Shown here: one piece after another, positions 1-7,746 of the stretch
Numbering within the stretch: position 1 is the first letter of the stretch
Layout of the letters: each line of letters opens with the position of its first letter
Assembly: GCA_022778785.1 (NCBI GenBank)
Contig: JALFSO010000033.1
Coordinates: forward strand, 1 to 64,000
Direction: 5' to 3'
DNA: 64,000 nucleotides
DNA from: Dysosmobacter sp.
GTDB taxonomy: Bacteria > Bacillota > Clostridia > Oscillospirales > Oscillospiraceae
Program-made: the position numbers and the translations under genes
Notes under the pieces: model-generated
Told to the model about the DNA's origin: nothing
Database searches by the model: none
What the model saw: the letters and a program-made list of their open reading frames with translations, nothing else

Positions 1-138
1 CTGCCATGAACCTCAAAAAAATGGCAAGGTGGAAATGGAATGACTCTGCCCATTTCCTATTTTCGATTCTATTTTCCCGAATATGTGCTGAAAACCCGGT
101 TGCCGCCTAATTGCGCAACCGGGTTTCTCGACAGCCTG

Positions 139-172
139 AGGAGAGGACCGTTTGGTCGGTCCTCTCCTTTTT
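139..172 (+). terminator. Rho-independent terminator
   Basis: A 12/11-bp GC-rich stem (139-150 with 157-167) with a six-base loop is followed by five T on the + strand (168-172). It would end a rightward transcript whose gene lies before the window. A second inverted repeat (92-103 with 115-126) just upstream may serve the leftward hydrogenase gene. I see no coding region in 1-218. Confidence 0.75.
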
Positions 173-218
173 ATATGTCTTCTTCTGTTTTTAACGGATG
201 TCCATGTCCGGCCGCTGT

Positions 219-1736
219 TTACTCCTCGACCTCTTCCAGCTTGGACTTGAAACTGCTCTCCATGGCGCTCTTCTTCGGTGCGGCGGCCTTGTACTTCTCC
301 ACGTTGGCCACGCTGGTCTTCACCGGCGTGATGGTGCCGGCGCCGGCCACGCAGCCACCGGGACAGCCCATGCCCTCCAGCAAATAGCCGTTGCGCTTGC
401 CGGCCTTGGCCATCAGCAGCATCTTTTTGCACTCCTTGAGACCGTCGCCGTATTCGATCTTGATCTCACGGCCGGGATCGATCTCGTGGATAGCCTCCAC
501 CACGGCGGCGGCCACACCGCCGCCCACGGCAAAGCCGCGACCCGCGGCAGAGCCCTCGGTGAAGTCGTCCTCCGGATTCTCCTCGATCTTGGAGAAGTCC
601 ACTTCCTTGGCATCGAACATGCCCTGGAGCTCCTCAAAGGTCAGCACGAAGTCCACGTCGGAGCGGACGGACCGGCGGTTGGCCTCCAGCTTCTTGGCAG
701 CGCAGGGTCCGATGAAGCAGATGCGGGCATTGGGATGCTCCTTCTTCACCATGCGGGCGGTGATGACCATGGGTGTCAGAGCCATGGAGATATAGTCCTT
801 GAACTGCGGGAACAGCTTCTTTGCCATGACAGACCAGGCGGGGCAGCAGGACGTGCCCATGAACGGCTGGTTCTCCGGCACGTTCTTCAGGAAGTCATTG
901 GCCTCTTCAATGGTGCACAGGTCCGCGCCGATGGCCACTTCCACCACGTCCTTAAAGCCCAGGATCCGCATGGCAGCCTTCAGACGGGCGGGCGTGGCAT
1001 TCTCGCCGAACTGGTTGACGAAGGCGGGGGCCACGCAGGCGATGACCTCCTGGCCACGCTTGATGGAGTTGATGATCTGGAAGATCTGGCTCTTGTCGGC
1101 GATGGCGCCGAAGGGGCAGTTCACCAGGCACATGCCGCAGGAGACGCACTTGTCATAGTCGATCTTGGCCCGGCCCAGCTCGTCAGAGCCGATGGCGTCC
1201 ATGCCGCAGGCGGCGGCGCAGGGCCGCTCGATCTTGCTGATGGCACGGTAGGGGCACTGGTTATAGCACTTGCCGCACTTGACGCACTTGCTCTGGTCAA
1301 TGTGGCAGTGCTTGTCCTTGTCCAGATAGATGGCGTCCTTGGGGCAGACGTTCATGCAGGGGTGGGAGATGCAGCCCTGGCAGCTGTCGGTGATGCGGAT
1401 CTGCTTGGGCGGGCAGGCGTTGCAGGCATAGGGGATGATGTTGACCAGAGGCTCCTCGAAATACTTCTGGTCGGTGGCGGCCTCCTGGATCTGGGCGCTG
1501 AGGGGCGCCCGGGGACCGTTGGGCGTCAGGCTCATGCCCAGGGCCAGCCGGACCCGGGCGGCAATGACGGCCCGCTCCTGGAAGACGTCATGGCGGTACT
1601 TGGCCACCTCGCCGGGGATCATCCGGTAGGGGATCATGTCCACCCGGTTCAGGTCCCCGCCCTCATAGGCCAGACGGGCCACTTCTGTAAATACGCCGCG
1701 GCGGATATCGTCCACCGCGCTGTGTACACCTCGCAT
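219..1736 (-). CDS. Monomeric [FeFe]-hydrogenase with ferredoxin-like clusters (group B type)
   Basis: 505 aa. It should catalyse reversible proton reduction to H2 in the cytoplasm, probably with ferredoxin as partner. A Cys-rich ferredoxin-like region (about residues 105-225) carries CVKCGKCYNQCP and CVSCGMCLVNCP, each binding a 4Fe-4S cluster. The H-cluster domain follows, with TSCCPAW (L1), GPCAAKKLE (L2) and EGMGCPGGCVAGAG (L3), so all cluster ligands are present. The GPC form of L2 and the short length fit the group B monomeric enzymes rather than bifurcating multi-subunit ones. No maturation genes (hydEFG) or electron-transfer subunits are adjacent. ATG start with GGAGGAG seven bases upstream; the gene appears monocistronic. 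Confidence 0.93.
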   Translation of the reverse strand: MRGVHSAVDDIRRGVFTEVARLAYEGGDLNRVDMIPYRMIPGEVAKYRHDVFQERAVIAARVRLALGMSLTPNGPRAPLSAQIQEAATDQKYFEEPLVNIIPYACNACPPKQIRITDSCQGCISHPCMNVCPKDAIYLDKDKHCHIDQSKCVKCGKCYNQCPYRAISKIERPCAAACGMDAIGSDELGRAKIDYDKCVSCGMCLVNCPFGAIADKSQIFQIINSIKRGQEVIACVAPAFVNQFGENATPARLKAAMRILGFKDVVEVAIGADLCTIEEANDFLKNVPENQPFMGTSCCPAWSVMAKKLFPQFKDYISMALTPMVITARMVKKEHPNARICFIGPCAAKKLEANRRSVRSDVDFVLTFEELQGMFDAKEVDFSKIEENPEDDFTEGSAAGRGFAVGGGVAAAVVEAIHEIDPGREIKIEYGDGLKECKKMLLMAKAGKRNGYLLEGMGCPGGCVAGAGTITPVKTSVANVEKYKAAAPKKSAMESSFKSKLEEVEE

Positions 1737-1797
1737 AGTTTCTCTCCTCCATCTATACTCCCGCGGCTATCTGTTCCGCAGGTACGATTCTGCCTGA

Positions 1798-1826
1798 ATT
1801 ATATAGAAATCGCCGAAATATTGCAA
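1798..1826 (-). promoter_or_regulatory. Promoter of the hydrogenase gene
   Basis: On the minus strand TTGCAA (1821-1826) is followed after 17 bp by a perfect TATAAT (1798-1803). This predicts a leader of roughly 55 nt before the ATG at 1736. No operator is apparent. Confidence 0.6.
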
Positions 1827-1972
1827 GATGTGTTCCCCCCAAAAAGACATTTTCCCAGAAATTTGTCATTCTTGTCATCTGTTCCCTCAGGCTGTCCTGA
1901 TCATTCCGCAGGGACTCCGTCATTTTTCACAATGCCTGAATTGTCATGTCCATTTCCGCCGGCTTTCCGCGC

Positions 1973-2090
1973 GGAAAAGGGGCCATGCAGAGCATGGCCC
2001 CTTTTCCTGGAGAGAAAAAAGAAGAAAAACGAAAAACGGTTCGCGGCCGGAGGGGAAGGCCGCGCCTCAGGCTGTTTCGTTCCTGAGGAT
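1973..2090 (-). ncRNA. Candidate small RNA: two hairpins, U-tract, then a strong hairpin
   Basis: On the minus strand an extended -10 element (TGTTATAAT, core 2097-2102) sits just before hairpin 1 (7-bp stem, 2082-2088 with 2065-2071). Hairpin 2 (7-bp stem, 2058-2064 with 2042-2048) has the loop UUCCCCUCC. A U-rich stretch (2012-2035) follows, then a perfect 16-bp stem with a three-base loop (1973-2007). The set lies upstream of the hydrogenase promoter, so it would be a separate transcript of about 60-115 nt. The C-rich loop could pair with Shine-Dalgarno sequences. The -35 is weak and no family is recognised. The rest of 1737-2325 holds only the two flanking promoters. Confidence 0.35.
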
Positions 2091-2261
2091 GGCTTGATTA
2101 TAACAGGGCATTCTGAAAACAACTTGAAAAAACCGAAAATATTTTATGAATATTCTGTGTCGGTTTCCCGGATCTTATGAAAGTTTTCCGTCTCACTCTG
2201 TTCGTCCGGCGGAAAACCTGTCAGCCTCTTGATTTTTTATTCAGCTTTCTTTAAGCTATAC

Positions 2262-2270
2262 TGTTATAAT
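2262..2270 (+). promoter_or_regulatory. Extended -10 promoter of the ABC/GldG operon
   Basis: TGTTATAAT is an extended -10 element with a perfect TATAAT at 2265-2270. No good -35 is seen at 17 bp. The leader is about 50 nt and carries the GAGGAGG site at 2311-2317. Confidence 0.6.
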
Positions 2271-2325
2271 AGGGCTATGAAAAAGGGGACGGCCTGCGCA
2301 CCGGCCCCGCGAGGAGGTTATCTGC

Positions 2326-3354
2326 TTGATCGAAGTAAAGGATCTGGTGAAGCGGTACGGGGACCACTACGCGGTGGACCATCTAAGCTTCACCGTGGCC
2401 GACGGCCAGATCTTCGGCTTTCTGGGGCCAAACGGCGCAGGAAAGTCCACTACCATGAACATCATCACCGGCTATCTGGCCGCCACGGAGGGCGAGGTCA
2501 TCATTGAGGGCCACAACATCCTGGACGAGCCGGAGGCCGCCAAGCGGTGCATCGGCTATCTGCCGGAACTGCCGCCGCTGTATCCGGACATGACGGTTTT
2601 GGAGTATCTCCGCTTCTGTGCGGAGCTGAAACAGATCCCCAAAGACCAGAGGGAGGATCAGGTGTCCCAGGCGGTGTCTCTGACCCATCTGGAGGACATG
2701 GGCGGCCGGCTCATCCGGAACCTGTCCAAGGGCTACCGCCAGCGGGTGGGTCTGGCCCAGGCCATTCTGGGCTTCCCGAAGATCATCATTCTGGACGAAC
2801 CCACCGTGGGTCTGGACCCCAAGCAGGTGGTGGAGATCCGGGAGCTGATCCGGCATCTGGCCAAGGACCACACCGTCCTCATCAGCTCCCACATCCTGTC
2901 GGAGATCCGGGCAGTGTGCGACCATGTGCTGATCATCCGCAAGGGCCGGTTCGTGGCCTGCGACACGCCGGAGAATCTGGAGGAGCAGCTCTCCGCCTGC
3001 GACCGGCTGGAACTGCTGGTCCGGGGCGGCGAGAGCGACGCGGACGCGGTGCTGGACCGGGTGGAGGGCATCCGCAGCCGCACCGTCACGGAGCGCACGG
3101 GCGATACCGTCCGCCTGCGCCTGTCCACCGCCGGAGACCGGCGGGAGGCGCTGTTCTTCGCCTTTGCCAAGGCCGGACTGCCGCTGCTGGAGCTGAAGCC
3201 CCAGCTGGCGTCCCTGGAGGACGTGTTCCTGGATCTGACGGACGATGACGATACCGTGGCCGCCAGGGCGGCGTCCCTGCTGAAGCAGGAGCGCTCCGCC
3301 GGACCCGCGGCAGCGGAAGGAAAGGAGGGGACCGGCCATGAAAGCGATCTATAA
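2326..3354 (+). CDS. ABC exporter ATP-binding protein (GldA-like)
   Basis: 342 aa cytoplasmic ATPase that would power the permease encoded next. Walker A is GPNGAGKST, the signature is LSKGYRQRVG, and Walker B is IILDEPTVGLDP with the following catalytic region; an H-loop lies in VLISSHILSE. The roughly 100 residues after the ATPase core form the C-terminal extension common in ABC-2 drug/lipid exporter ATPases. The start is TTG at 2326, supported by GAGGAGG eight bases upstream and by the MIEVKDLVK beginning typical of the family. First gene of a four-gene unit. Substrate unknown; the Gld name is homology only and does not imply gliding. Confidence 0.9.
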   Translation: MIEVKDLVKRYGDHYAVDHLSFTVADGQIFGFLGPNGAGKSTTMNIITGYLAATEGEVIIEGHNILDEPEAAKRCIGYLPELPPLYPDMTVLEYLRFCAELKQIPKDQREDQVSQAVSLTHLEDMGGRLIRNLSKGYRQRVGLAQAILGFPKIIILDEPTVGLDPKQVVEIRELIRHLAKDHTVLISSHILSEIRAVCDHVLIIRKGRFVACDTPENLEEQLSACDRLELLVRGGESDADAVLDRVEGIRSRTVTERTGDTVRLRLSTAGDRREALFFAFAKAGLPLLELKPQLASLEDVFLDLTDDDDTVAARAASLLKQERSAGPAAAEGKEGTGHESDL

Positions 3355-4204
3355 GCGGGAACTGCAGTCCTATTTCAACTCCATGACCGGCTGGATCTTC
3401 ATCGCCGTGTTGATGGCCTTCATCGGCATCTACTTCATGGCCTACAACCTGATGAACGGCTCCGCCTACTTCTCCTACGCGCTGAGTGCCGTGCTGTTCC
3501 TGTTCATGGTGCTGGTTCCGCTGCTGACCATGCGGTCCATGGCGGAGGAGCGCCACAGCCGCACCGACCAGCTGCTGCTGACCTCTCCGGCCTCCATCAC
3601 CACTGTGGTGATGGGCAAGTATCTGGCCATGATGACGGTGCTGCTGATACCGGTGCTGGTGTCCTGCCTGTGCCCCCTTATCATCAAGCTCAACGGCTCC
3701 GCCTTCCTGCTGGCGGATTACGGCACGCTGCTGGCCTTCTTCCTGCTGGGCGGCGTCCAGATCGCCCTGGGGCTGCTGATCTCCGCCCTGACGGAGAGCC
3801 AGCTCATCGCCGCCGTGGGCACCTTCAGCATTCTGCTGGTCCTCTACCTGTGGGACGGACTGGTGTCCTTCCTGCCCACCAGTGCCTCCGGCTCCCTGGC
3901 GGGACTGCTGGTACTGCTGGTGGTGGTCTGCTTCCTGCTGGACGCCCTGTCCAGCAACTGGAAGGTCACCGCCGGCGTGGGCGGCGTGGGCATCGTCGCC
4001 CTGCTGGGCACCTATTTCTACGATTCCAGCAAGTTCGACAGCTTGATGCCCGATCTGCTGGGCAGCTTCTCCCTGACGGACGCGTTCACCGCCTTCGCCA
4101 TGGACCACGTATTTGACCTGCGGGGACTGCTGCTGTATCTGTCCCTCATCGCTCTTCTGCTGTTCCTGACCTGTCAGGTGCTCCAGAAGCGCCGCTGGAA
4201 CTGA
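3338..4204 (+). CDS. ABC-2 type transporter permease (GldF-like)
   Basis: 288 aa integral membrane protein with about six hydrophobic segments (first near residues 17-40, last near 262-282). It overlaps the upstream ATPase gene by 17 bp, so translation is probably coupled, and an AAGGAGGGG site precedes the ATG. The pattern of a short cytoplasmic N-terminus and an early re-entrant segment, with MRSMAEERHSRTDQLLLTSP between segments, is characteristic of ABC-2 permeases paired with GldG proteins. It should form the membrane channel of the exporter with the ATPase. Substrate not predictable. Confidence 0.88.
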   Translation: MKAIYKRELQSYFNSMTGWIFIAVLMAFIGIYFMAYNLMNGSAYFSYALSAVLFLFMVLVPLLTMRSMAEERHSRTDQLLLTSPASITTVVMGKYLAMMTVLLIPVLVSCLCPLIIKLNGSAFLLADYGTLLAFFLLGGVQIALGLLISALTESQLIAAVGTFSILLVLYLWDGLVSFLPTSASGSLAGLLVLLVVVCFLLDALSSNWKVTAGVGGVGIVALLGTYFYDSSKFDSLMPDLLGSFSLTDAFTAFAMDHVFDLRGLLLYLSLIALLLFLTCQVLQKRRWN

Positions 4205-4217
4205 GGAGGTGTGAAGG

Positions 4218-5678
4218 ATGTCTCTCTTTTCCAAAAAGCCCACCGGTGAGACGCCGGCGGAACAGAAGCCCGCTCTGAAGGAACGGGTCCGGGCCACCTC
4301 GAAAGCCCACAGCTCCCGCCGGGGCGCCTTCTCCGCAGGCGTGACGGCACTGGCCGTGGCCGCCGTCATCATCTTCAATCTGCTGGTGGCCCAGCTTCCG
4401 GACGGAGTCACCCAGTTCGACATGACCAACTCCGGCATCTACGACATCACCGCCACCACCACCGATTATCTGTCCGCCGTCACCGACGACGTGGAGATCC
4501 ACGTGCTGGCGGCCAAGGACAATGTGGACTCCCGCATCGTCCGGTTCCTCAGCAAATACGAGGACCTCAGCGGCCACCTCTCCGTGGAGTATGTGGACCC
4601 GGTGGCCCATCCCTCCGTGACCTCCAAGTACGGGGTGGACGGCAATACCGTGGTGGTGACCTGTGAGGCCACCGGCCGTCAGGAGTCCTTCAGTCTGGAC
4701 GAGGTCATCGGCTTTGACCTCATGTCCTACTATTACTACGGCACCAAAAACGAAACGGACTTCGACGCCGAGGGCCTGCTGACCTCCGCCATCGACGGCG
4801 TCCTCTCCGGCACTTCCCGGATCATCTACCAGACCACCGGACACGACGAGACCAGCCTGTCCGCCGATGTGGAGGAGCTGCTGAAGAAGTCCCATCTGGC
4901 CGTGGATTCCGTGAATCTGCTCACCAACAACGGCATCCCCGACGACTGCGACATGCTGCTGATCCTGGCCCCCACCCGGGACCTGGCGGACGACGAGCTG
5001 ACCATGATCCGGGAGTATCTGGCCGGCGGCGGGCAGGTAGTCTACTGCATGTCCTCCCAGCTGAAGTCCCTGCCCAACTTTGAGGCGCTGTGCGCCGGCT
5101 ACGGCATGACCGTCGCCGACGGCGTCATCGCCGATACCCAGCGCTACTATCAGAACATGCCCTTCCTGTTCTTCCCGGTGCTGAACTCCGGCGTGGATGC
5201 CGCCCAGGGCTTCGGCAGCGATGCCACCGTCCTGTTCTACAACACCCGGGGCATGACCCTGACGGACCCGGAGCGGGACACCATCACTGTGAAGTCCTTC
5301 CTGGACACCTCCGAGGGCGGCGTGGCCGTGACGGAGAACAACGATCAGACGCCGGGCACCTATTCCGTGGCCGCCGTGGCCACGGAGGAGACGGATGACG
5401 GCGTCACCGCCCGGTTCACCGTCTATGGCTCCATCTCTCCCATCGACGCCTCCATCACTGGCACCGCCACCAATCTGGACAACACGGGGCTCTTCCTTCA
5501 ATCCGTCACCTGCGGCTTCCCGGACGTCTCCTCCATCAGCATTGAGCCGGTGAGCCTCCAGGAGCCCTACAACACCGTCACCACCGGCGGACTGTGGGCG
5601 CTACTGTTCATCTTCATCATCCCCCTGGGCGCCATTCTCTGCGGCTTTGTCCGCTGGATGCGCCGCCGCAAGCTGTGA
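4218..5678 (+). CDS. GldG-family ABC-associated membrane protein
   Basis: 486 aa. One transmembrane helix lies near residues 36-60 and another near the C-terminus (about 455-478), leaving a large extracytoplasmic domain. The outer part has the alternating strand/helix look of the GldG/DUF4350 fold (for example DDCDMLLILAPTRDLADDELTMIREYLAGG is that core, given here only in part as LLILAPTRDLADDE). Such proteins accompany GldA/GldF-like ABC proteins in many bacteria and probably act as an extracellular accessory of the exporter. Separated from the permease by 13 bp with AGGAGGTGTG before the ATG, so it is in the same operon. Role inferred from context. Confidence 0.82.
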   Translation: MSLFSKKPTGETPAEQKPALKERVRATSKAHSSRRGAFSAGVTALAVAAVIIFNLLVAQLPDGVTQFDMTNSGIYDITATTTDYLSAVTDDVEIHVLAAKDNVDSRIVRFLSKYEDLSGHLSVEYVDPVAHPSVTSKYGVDGNTVVVTCEATGRQESFSLDEVIGFDLMSYYYYGTKNETDFDAEGLLTSAIDGVLSGTSRIIYQTTGHDETSLSADVEELLKKSHLAVDSVNLLTNNGIPDDCDMLLILAPTRDLADDELTMIREYLAGGGQVVYCMSSQLKSLPNFEALCAGYGMTVADGVIADTQRYYQNMPFLFFPVLNSGVDAAQGFGSDATVLFYNTRGMTLTDPERDTITVKSFLDTSEGGVAVTENNDQTPGTYSVAAVATEETDDGVTARFTVYGSISPIDASITGTATNLDNTGLFLQSVTCGFPDVSSISIEPVSLQEPYNTVTTGGLWALLFIFIIPLGAILCGFVRWMRRRKL

Positions 5679-5700
5679 CCCCTGTCCCGCCCTCTCTTCC

Positions 5701-5842
5701 AGCCATTGCTGCCGCACCTGCGGCAGCAATGGCTGCTGCGGCCGGAAGGGCTTCCCGCCTTTTGACGGGCAGCCCTTACCGGCGGCGATTTTCCCCTTTG
5801 CCGGGGAAAAATCTTGTTTCTCTTTATGCCGCGGACCGCGGC
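5701..5842. repeat. Intergenic hairpin array (gldG-like/DUF4340 gap)
   Basis: Four inverted repeats fill the gap: a perfect 16-bp stem with a CC core (5701-5734), a nested hairpin with 7-bp outer arms (5746-5752 with 5771-5777), an 8-bp stem TTTTCCCC/GGGGAAAA (5789-5796 with 5803-5810) and a 6-bp stem with loop GAC (5828-5842). None is followed by a proper T-run except the third, which has only five A/T bases. Similar arrays occur at 15609, 41097, 54856 and 62863. Whether this reduces expression of the downstream gene is unknown. Confidence 0.7.
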
Positions 5843-5861
5843 GAAATGGAGGATTATTCTT

Positions 5862-6905
5862 ATGAACAGACGACAGAAGAAGACCCTGAAATTCCTGGTC
5901 CTCCTGGTGGCGGCACTGGCCATCCTGCTGGCCGCGGTGTCCGCGGTGAAGCAGCACAAGGCCCAGGAGGAGGAAGCGGCGGCCGCCGCCTCCTCCGAGG
6001 AGAATACCGTCACCGACAGCGAGGCGGAATACAGCGCCCTGACCTACTCCAACAGCACCGCCACGTTGTCCTTCGCCCTGAACGAGGAGGGCAGCTGGTA
6101 TTGGGTGGACGACCCGGAGTTCCCCCTGGATGAGACCTACATCATTAAGCTGGTCAACACCATCACCGGCCTCCAGCCCCAGCAGACCATCACCGGCGGA
6201 GACGCCCTGGAGGACTACGGTCTGGACGCGCCGGCCATGACCATCACCGCCGCGCCGCCGGAGGGCGAGCCCCTGACGATGTACCTGGGCAATCAGGTCT
6301 CCGGCGACAGCGGCAGCTACTACCTGTATATCGACGGGGACGACACCACCATCTACGTGGTGGAGGGTACCCTGGCCTCGGAGCTGAGCCAGGGCATCTA
6401 CGACATGATGTCCCTGCCGGAGCTGCCCCTCATCAGCGAGGAGAGCTTTGACACCATCACGGTGCAGGGCGCCGTGGAGACGGTCCTCACCGCCGCCGCG
6501 GAGAAGACCGCGGCGGAGAGCGGCGACAGCTCCTCGTCCTCCGCCGGGCAGAGTGAGGAGATCACCGTCACCTGGCACTCCGGCGGCGCCGACGTGACGG
6601 ACAACGACACGGTCCGGAGCCTGGTCTCCGCCATCCGGACGCTGTCCCTGGAGCGCTGCGTGGACTACAAGCCCTCTGACGCGGCGGTGTCCCTGTGCGG
6701 CTTCGATGAGCCCGCCGCCACCGTTACCGCCCTGTACAGGGACGACAACGGTGCCGAGCAGACGCTGACCCTGGCGGTGGGCGGCACCACCCTGGAGGGC
6801 GGCAGCCGCTACGTCCGCGTCAACGACGACACCACCATCTATTCCATAGCGGAAGACAAGCTCTCCGCGGTCCTGACCGCGGCCGACAGCGGCCTGACGG
6901 CGTGA
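5862..6905 (+). CDS. DUF4340 domain-containing protein
   Basis: 347 aa. The N-terminus (KTLKFLVLLVAALAILLAA) is a single membrane anchor or uncleaved signal, and the remainder is extracytoplasmic, rich in Thr and Asp, with repeated beta-strand segments typical of DUF4340. ATG at 5862 is chosen over an upstream in-frame ATG at 5814 because GGAGG lies nine bases before it. DUF4340 proteins are regularly encoded after GldG-like proteins, so this is probably the last component of the ABC unit beginning at 2326. Molecular function unknown. A strong terminator follows. Confidence 0.8.
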   Translation: MNRRQKKTLKFLVLLVAALAILLAAVSAVKQHKAQEEEAAAAASSEENTVTDSEAEYSALTYSNSTATLSFALNEEGSWYWVDDPEFPLDETYIIKLVNTITGLQPQQTITGGDALEDYGLDAPAMTITAAPPEGEPLTMYLGNQVSGDSGSYYLYIDGDDTTIYVVEGTLASELSQGIYDMMSLPELPLISEESFDTITVQGAVETVLTAAAEKTAAESGDSSSSSAGQSEEITVTWHSGGADVTDNDTVRSLVSAIRTLSLERCVDYKPSDAAVSLCGFDEPAATVTALYRDDNGAEQTLTLAVGGTTLEGGSRYVRVNDDTTIYSIAEDKLSAVLTAADSGLTA

Positions 6906-6931
6906 TTGCTATTTTCTCGGAAAACTGATAG

Positions 6932-6970
6932 AATCAAGGGGGAATGAGCGGCTCATTTCCCCTTGATTTT
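6932..6970 (+). terminator. Terminator of the ABC/GldG operon
   Basis: A nearly perfect 18-bp inverted repeat (6932-6949 with 6951-6968) ends in TTTT. It separates the ABC unit from the two-component genes. Confidence 0.8.
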
Positions 6971-7025
6971 ACAAACAGGCGCTTTTGCGCCACCATCATA
7001 AACTTTCAGGAACGAGGTGCTGACC

Positions 7026-7706
7026 ATGCGTGTTTTGGTCATTGAGGACGAGGTGCGGCTGGCCGCCACCCTCCAGGACCTGCTGGAGCTGAACGGCTAC
7101 ACCGCCGACGTCTGCCACGACGGAGAGGCTGGGCTGGACAACGCCCTGACCGCCATCTACGATGTGATCCTGCTGGACGTGATGCTGCCCAAGCTGGACG
7201 GGTTTACGGTCCTCCGCCGCCTGCGGGCGGAGGGCAACGCCACGCCGGTGCTGATGCTCACCGCCCGGTCGGAGACCAGCGACAAGGTGACGGGGCTGGA
7301 CAGCGGCGCGGACTACTATCTCACCAAGCCCTTCGACCCCAAGGAGCTGCTGGCCTGCGTCCGGGCGCTGACCCGGCGTCAGCCGGAGCTGCGGGAGTCC
7401 GACCGCCTCACCTGCGGAGACCTGCGGCTGGAGCAGAGCTCCTTCACCCTGTATTGCGGGGAGCGGTCCGTCCGGCTGAGCCGGAAGGAATACGATATGC
7501 TGGAATTGCTGATGCTGAATCAGAAAATGGTCATCACCAAGGAAAAGCTGCTGCTGAAGGTCTGGGGCTATGAATCCGACGCCGAGGACAACAACGTGGA
7601 GGTCTATATCTCCTTCCTGCGGAAGAAGCTGGACTATCTGCACTCCGGGGTGAAGATCAGGACCATCCGCATGGTGGGCTACTGTCTGGAGACGCCCGAC
7701 GCCTGA
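7026..7706 (+). CDS. OmpR/PhoB-family response regulator
   Basis: 226 aa. The receiver domain (about 1-120) has the acidic pair IEDE, the phosphoacceptor Asp in LLDVMLP and the conserved Lys in LTKPFDPKE. A winged-helix DNA-binding domain follows (about 130-224), with the recognition region VEVYISFLRKKL. The kinase encoded 40 bp downstream is the expected partner. ATG at 7026 has GAGG eight bases upstream and is preferred to the in-frame GTG at 7017. Target genes cannot be read from the sequence; the preceding ABC operon and the following peptidase are candidates only. Confidence 0.93.
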   Translation: MRVLVIEDEVRLAATLQDLLELNGYTADVCHDGEAGLDNALTAIYDVILLDVMLPKLDGFTVLRRLRAEGNATPVLMLTARSETSDKVTGLDSGADYYLTKPFDPKELLACVRALTRRQPELRESDRLTCGDLRLEQSSFTLYCGERSVRLSRKEYDMLELLMLNQKMVITKEKLLLKVWGYESDAEDNNVEVYISFLRKKLDYLHSGVKIRTIRMVGYCLETPDA

Positions 7707-7746
7707 AGGATCGCGGCGTCTTCCGGACACAGAGGAGGGGAGACCG

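Noticed and set aside
198..2180. 660-codon open frame on the + strand
   Set aside because: Opposite the hydrogenase gene; low-complexity His/Gly/Ala composition typical of an antisense shadow, no ribosome site.
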